Shown here in pieces: positions 61,460 through 64,000 of a DNA stretch of 64,000 bases. The translations under genes and the position numbers were made by a program. The number at the start of each line of letters is the position of its first letter. Positions within the stretch are counted from its first letter, which is position 1. Below the pieces are notes generated by a model, which ran no database searches, had not been told where the DNA came from, and saw only the letters and a list, made by a program, of their open reading frames with translations. Source of the stretch: Mycolicibacterium hassiacum DSM 44199 (GTDB taxonomy: Bacteria > Actinomycetota > Actinomycetes > Mycobacteriales > Mycobacteriaceae); the NCBI RefSeq assembly GCF_900603025.1, contig NZ_LR026975.1, forward strand, positions 806,001 to 870,000, given 5' to 3'.

Positions 61460-62676
61460 CTTCGCAGCAGAAGCTGGACTTCCGGGCCATCGACGTCGAC
61501 AACCACTACTACGAGCCACTGGACGCGTTCACCCGCCATCTGCCCAAGGAGTTCAGGGCCCGCGGGGTGCAGATGCTCACCGACGGGAAGCGGACCTACG
61601 CGGTCATCGGGGAGAAGGTCAACCATTTCATCCCGAACCCGACCTTCGACCCGATCATCGTCCCCGGCTGCCTGGACCTGCTGTTCCGCGGTGAGATCCC
61701 GGAGGGCGTCGACCCGGCGTCGTTGATGAAGGTCGACCGGCTGGCCGACCACCCGGAGTACCAGAACCGCGACGCCCGGGTGAAGATCCTCGACAAGCAG
61801 AACCTCGAAACCGTGTTCATGCTGCCCACCTTCGCCTGCGGGGTGGAGGAGGCGCTCAAGCACGACATCGAGGCCACCATGGTGTCGCTGCACGCGTTCA
61901 ACCTCTGGCTCGACGAGGACTGGGGCTTCGACCGTCCCGACCACCGCATCCTCGCCGCCCCGATGATCTCGCTCGCCGACCCCGAGAAGGCCGTCGAGGA
62001 AGTCGAGTTCGTGCTCAACCGGGGCGCGAAGATCGTCTGCGTCCGGCCCGCGCCGGTACCCGGTGTGGTCAAGCCGCGTTCGCTGGGCGACCCGGTGCAC
62101 GACCCGGTGTGGGCGCGGCTGGCCGAGGCCGGTGTACCGGTGGTCTTCCACCTGTCCGACTCCGGCTACCTCGCCATCGCCGCACTGTGGGGCGGCAAGT
62201 CCACCTTCGAGGGCTTCGGCAAGAAGGACCCGCTGGACCAGGTGCTGCTCGACGACCGCGCCATCCACGACACGATGGCGTCGATGATCGTGCACCAGGT
62301 CTTCACCCGGCACCCCAATCTCAAGGTCGCCAGCATCGAGAACGGCTCGTACTTCGTCTACCGGTTGATCAAGCGGCTGAAGAAAGCCGCCAACACCAAC
62401 CCGCGCCACTTCAAGGAAGACCCGGTCGAGCAGCTCAAGAACAACGTCTGGATCGCCCCCTACTACGAGGACGACGTGAAGCTGCTCGCCGAGACCATCG
62501 GGGTGGACCGGATCCTGTTCGGGTCGGACTGGCCGCACGGCGAGGGACTCGCCGATCCGATGTCCTTCACCGCCGATATCCCGCAGTTCCCGGTGTTCAC
62601 CCCCGAAGACACCCGGAAAGTCATGCGCGACAACGCGTTGAACCTGCTGGGCATCAACGTGGCGGCCGCCGCCTGA
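61456..62676 (+). CDS. Amidohydrolase family 2 (COG2159-type) hydrolase, paralogue
   Basis: A 406-residue relative of the enzyme at 364-1557. It has IDVDNHYYEP (metal motif DxDNH) near residue 12, the phrase DAFTRHLPKEF matching the other's DAYTRYLPKEY, FHLSDSGY, and the metal-binding GSDWPHGEG. Both share EDWGFDxxxRIxAxPxI-type segments, so they are paralogues. Coupling to a crotonase and a ligase suggests hydrolysis or decarboxylation of an intermediate in acyl-CoA-linked catabolism. The start is GTG 61456. Confidence 0.87.
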   Translation: MTSQQKLDFRAIDVDNHYYEPLDAFTRHLPKEFRARGVQMLTDGKRTYAVIGEKVNHFIPNPTFDPIIVPGCLDLLFRGEIPEGVDPASLMKVDRLADHPEYQNRDARVKILDKQNLETVFMLPTFACGVEEALKHDIEATMVSLHAFNLWLDEDWGFDRPDHRILAAPMISLADPEKAVEEVEFVLNRGAKIVCVRPAPVPGVVKPRSLGDPVHDPVWARLAEAGVPVVFHLSDSGYLAIAALWGGKSTFEGFGKKDPLDQVLLDDRAIHDTMASMIVHQVFTRHPNLKVASIENGSYFVYRLIKRLKKAANTNPRHFKEDPVEQLKNNVWIAPYYEDDVKLLAETIGVDRILFGSDWPHGEGLADPMSFTADIPQFPVFTPEDTRKVMRDNALNLLGINVAAAA

Positions 62677-62679
62677 GCC

Positions 62680-64000
62680 ATGGGGGAGTGGACCATCGGC
62701 GCGGTGCTCGACGTCATCGCGCAGACCGTGCCCGATCGTGTGATGACGGTGTGCGGCGCGCGGCGCAGCACCTTCGCCGAATCCGCGGACCGCACCCGCC
62801 GGCTGGCGAACTTCCTGGCCGCGCAGGGACTCGGCGCGCACCGGGAGCGTGCCGAGTTGCAGAACTGGGAATGCGGCCAGGACCGGGTGGCGCTGCTGAT
62901 GCACAACGACCTGTACCCGGACATGGTCATCGGCTGCCTCAAGGCGCGCACAGTTCCGGTGAACGTCAACTACAACTACGCGCCGCGCGAGGTGGCCGAG
63001 TTGCTGGCCTATCTGCGGCCGCGGGCGGTCATCTACCACCGCTCGTTCGGGCCGCGGTTCGCCGATGTGCTGCCGCCACCCAGTGCCGAGCTGTTGATCT
63101 GCATCGACGACGACGCGGCCACCGCGCCGCTGGCCGGTGCCATCCCGTTGGAAGACGCGCTGGCCCAAGGGGATACCGATCAGCACATCACGCCGTCGCC
63201 GGACGACGTGCTCATGGTGTGCACCGGCGGCACCACCGGCCGCCCGAAGGGGGTGATGTGGCGGCAGGCCGACACCTACGTCAACTCGATGAGCGGGGCC
63301 GACCACGCGTCCGCCGACGAGATCCGCGCCAAGGTGCAGCACGGCGGCCAGCCGTGGTTCGCGGTGTCCCCGCTGATGCACGCCGCCGGGATGTGGACCG
63401 CGTTCGCCGGGCTGCTCAGCGGGCTGCCGGTCATCCTCTACGACCGCACCAGGTTCGACCCGCGCGCGGTGCTCGAAACCGCCGAGCGGGAGAAGGTGGG
63501 CCTGATGACCATGGTCGGCGACGCCTACGCCGGGCCGCTGGTCGAGGAGCTGCGCCGCCGCCGTTACGACCTGTCGTCGCTGTTCGCGATCGGCACCGGG
63601 GGCGCGGCCACCAATCCCAAACACCAACGGGCGCTGCTGGAGCTGCTGCCGCACATCACGCTGATCAACGGCTACGGGTCCTCGGAGACCGGCAACTCCG
63701 CCTTCGGTCGCAGCCGGGTCGACGACCGTAAGGAGACCTTCGAGATGCGCGAGGGGGTGCGGCTGCTGTCGGAGGACTACAGCCGGTTCCTGCAGCCCGG
63801 TGACGACGAGATCGGGTTCATCGCCCGTGCCGGGCGAATCCCGCTGGGCTACTTCGACGACGAGGCCGCCACCCGCAAGACCTTCCCGGTGGTCGACGGG
63901 CAGCGGGTGGTGATCTCCGGCGACCGCGGCGCCTACGCGCCGGACGGGACGCTGCGGCTGTTCGGCCGCGACGCGCTGGTGGTCAACACCGGCGGCGAGA
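62680..64000 (+). CDS. AMP-binding acyl-CoA synthetase (partial, 3' end outside window)
   Basis: The first 440 codons of an adenylate-forming ligase. CTGGTTGRPKGV is the P-loop-like motif, with GYGSSETGNS as the adenine motif and SGDRGAYAPDGTLRLFGRD as the hinge region. It begins at ATG 62680, 3 bases after the amidohydrolase stop, and is the third gene of the crotonase-amidohydrolase-ligase operon. The C-terminal lysine domain lies beyond the window. Layout resembles long-chain or steroid-type FadD proteins. Confidence 0.9.
   Translation, partial: MGEWTIGAVLDVIAQTVPDRVMTVCGARRSTFAESADRTRRLANFLAAQGLGAHRERAELQNWECGQDRVALLMHNDLYPDMVIGCLKARTVPVNVNYNYAPREVAELLAYLRPRAVIYHRSFGPRFADVLPPPSAELLICIDDDAATAPLAGAIPLEDALAQGDTDQHITPSPDDVLMVCTGGTTGRPKGVMWRQADTYVNSMSGADHASADEIRAKVQHGGQPWFAVSPLMHAAGMWTAFAGLLSGLPVILYDRTRFDPRAVLETAEREKVGLMTMVGDAYAGPLVEELRRRRYDLSSLFAIGTGGAATNPKHQRALLELLPHITLINGYGSSETGNSAFGRSRVDDRKETFEMREGVRLLSEDYSRFLQPGDDEIGFIARAGRIPLGYFDDEAATRKTFPVVDGQRVVISGDRGAYAPDGTLRLFGRDALVVNTGGE

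Noticed and set aside
1..64000. CRISPR array or toxin-antitoxin module
   Set aside because: No regularly spaced repeats and no recognisable toxin-antitoxin pair were seen; the only short tandem repeat is the coding one at 29838-29882.

Overview
The window looks like the chromosome of a fast-growing mycobacterium (Mycolicibacterium/Mycobacterium type). The DNA is very GC-rich and many genes start with GTG. There is a carboxymycobactin/mycobactin lipid-tail locus with IdeR-type iron boxes, a crcB-crcB-pgm block arranged as in M. tuberculosis, a mycofactocin-type dehydrogenase, an NDMA-type alcohol dehydrogenase, two P450s and a large set of acyl-CoA genes. No phage, plasmid or CRISPR signature was seen. 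Family names rest on motifs read by eye; no database search was run.

Layout. 1-14.7 kb: oxidative catabolic genes: a crotonase fragment, an amidohydrolase, a DapB-like dehydrogenase, a nitroreductase, an SDR-aldehyde dehydrogenase-alcohol dehydrogenase operon under a TetR gene, a leaderless periplasmic-binding-fold protein, a P450, two SDRs, a broken AveC-like membrane protein and an acyl-CoA ligase. 14.7-24.2 kb: mostly housekeeping: a patatin, an SRPBCC-TetR pair, DUF488, mbtK/mbtN/mbtL, two crcB genes, pgm and an MFS transporter. 24.27-25.7 kb: tRNA-Ala followed by a short segment of different composition, carrying a frameshifted lipoprotein gene and ending in an imperfect copy of the tRNA 3' end. 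25.7-40.9 kb: FAD, Rieske and P450 oxygenases, a second DapB-like enzyme, three TetR regulators, an acyl-CoA dehydrogenase pair, purU and a MaoC hydratase. 41-46.9 kb: two divergent acyl-CoA modules (FadE + mycofactocin-type SDR; SDR + thiolase + FadE + GntR) around one strong inverted repeat. 46.9-64 kb: a dense cluster of ligases, crotonases, a hotdog thioesterase, a thiolase, an SDR, a DapA-like lyase and a second amidohydrolase.

How the genes fit together. The 46.9-64 kb cluster holds ligases, hydratases, dehydrogenase, thiolase, lyase and hydrolase for breaking down an unidentified carboxylic acid. All four of its promoter regions carry the same composite element, two TACnGTA-like boxes whose starts are 12 bp apart. 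One of these lies upstream of the embedded TetR gene, which suggests a single regulon. Paralogues of the same unusual families (COG2159-type amidohydrolases, DapB-like dehydrogenases, SDRs) recur at the two ends and the middle, consistent with one or a few related pathways for terpenoid-, steroid- or alicyclic-type substrates. The substrate cannot be read from the sequence.

Several genes are broken: the alcohol dehydrogenase has an in-frame TAG, the AveC-like gene has two single-base losses in homopolymers, the lipoprotein has one frameshift, and a 57-codon ORF looks like an enzyme remnant. These may be real decay or assembly errors.
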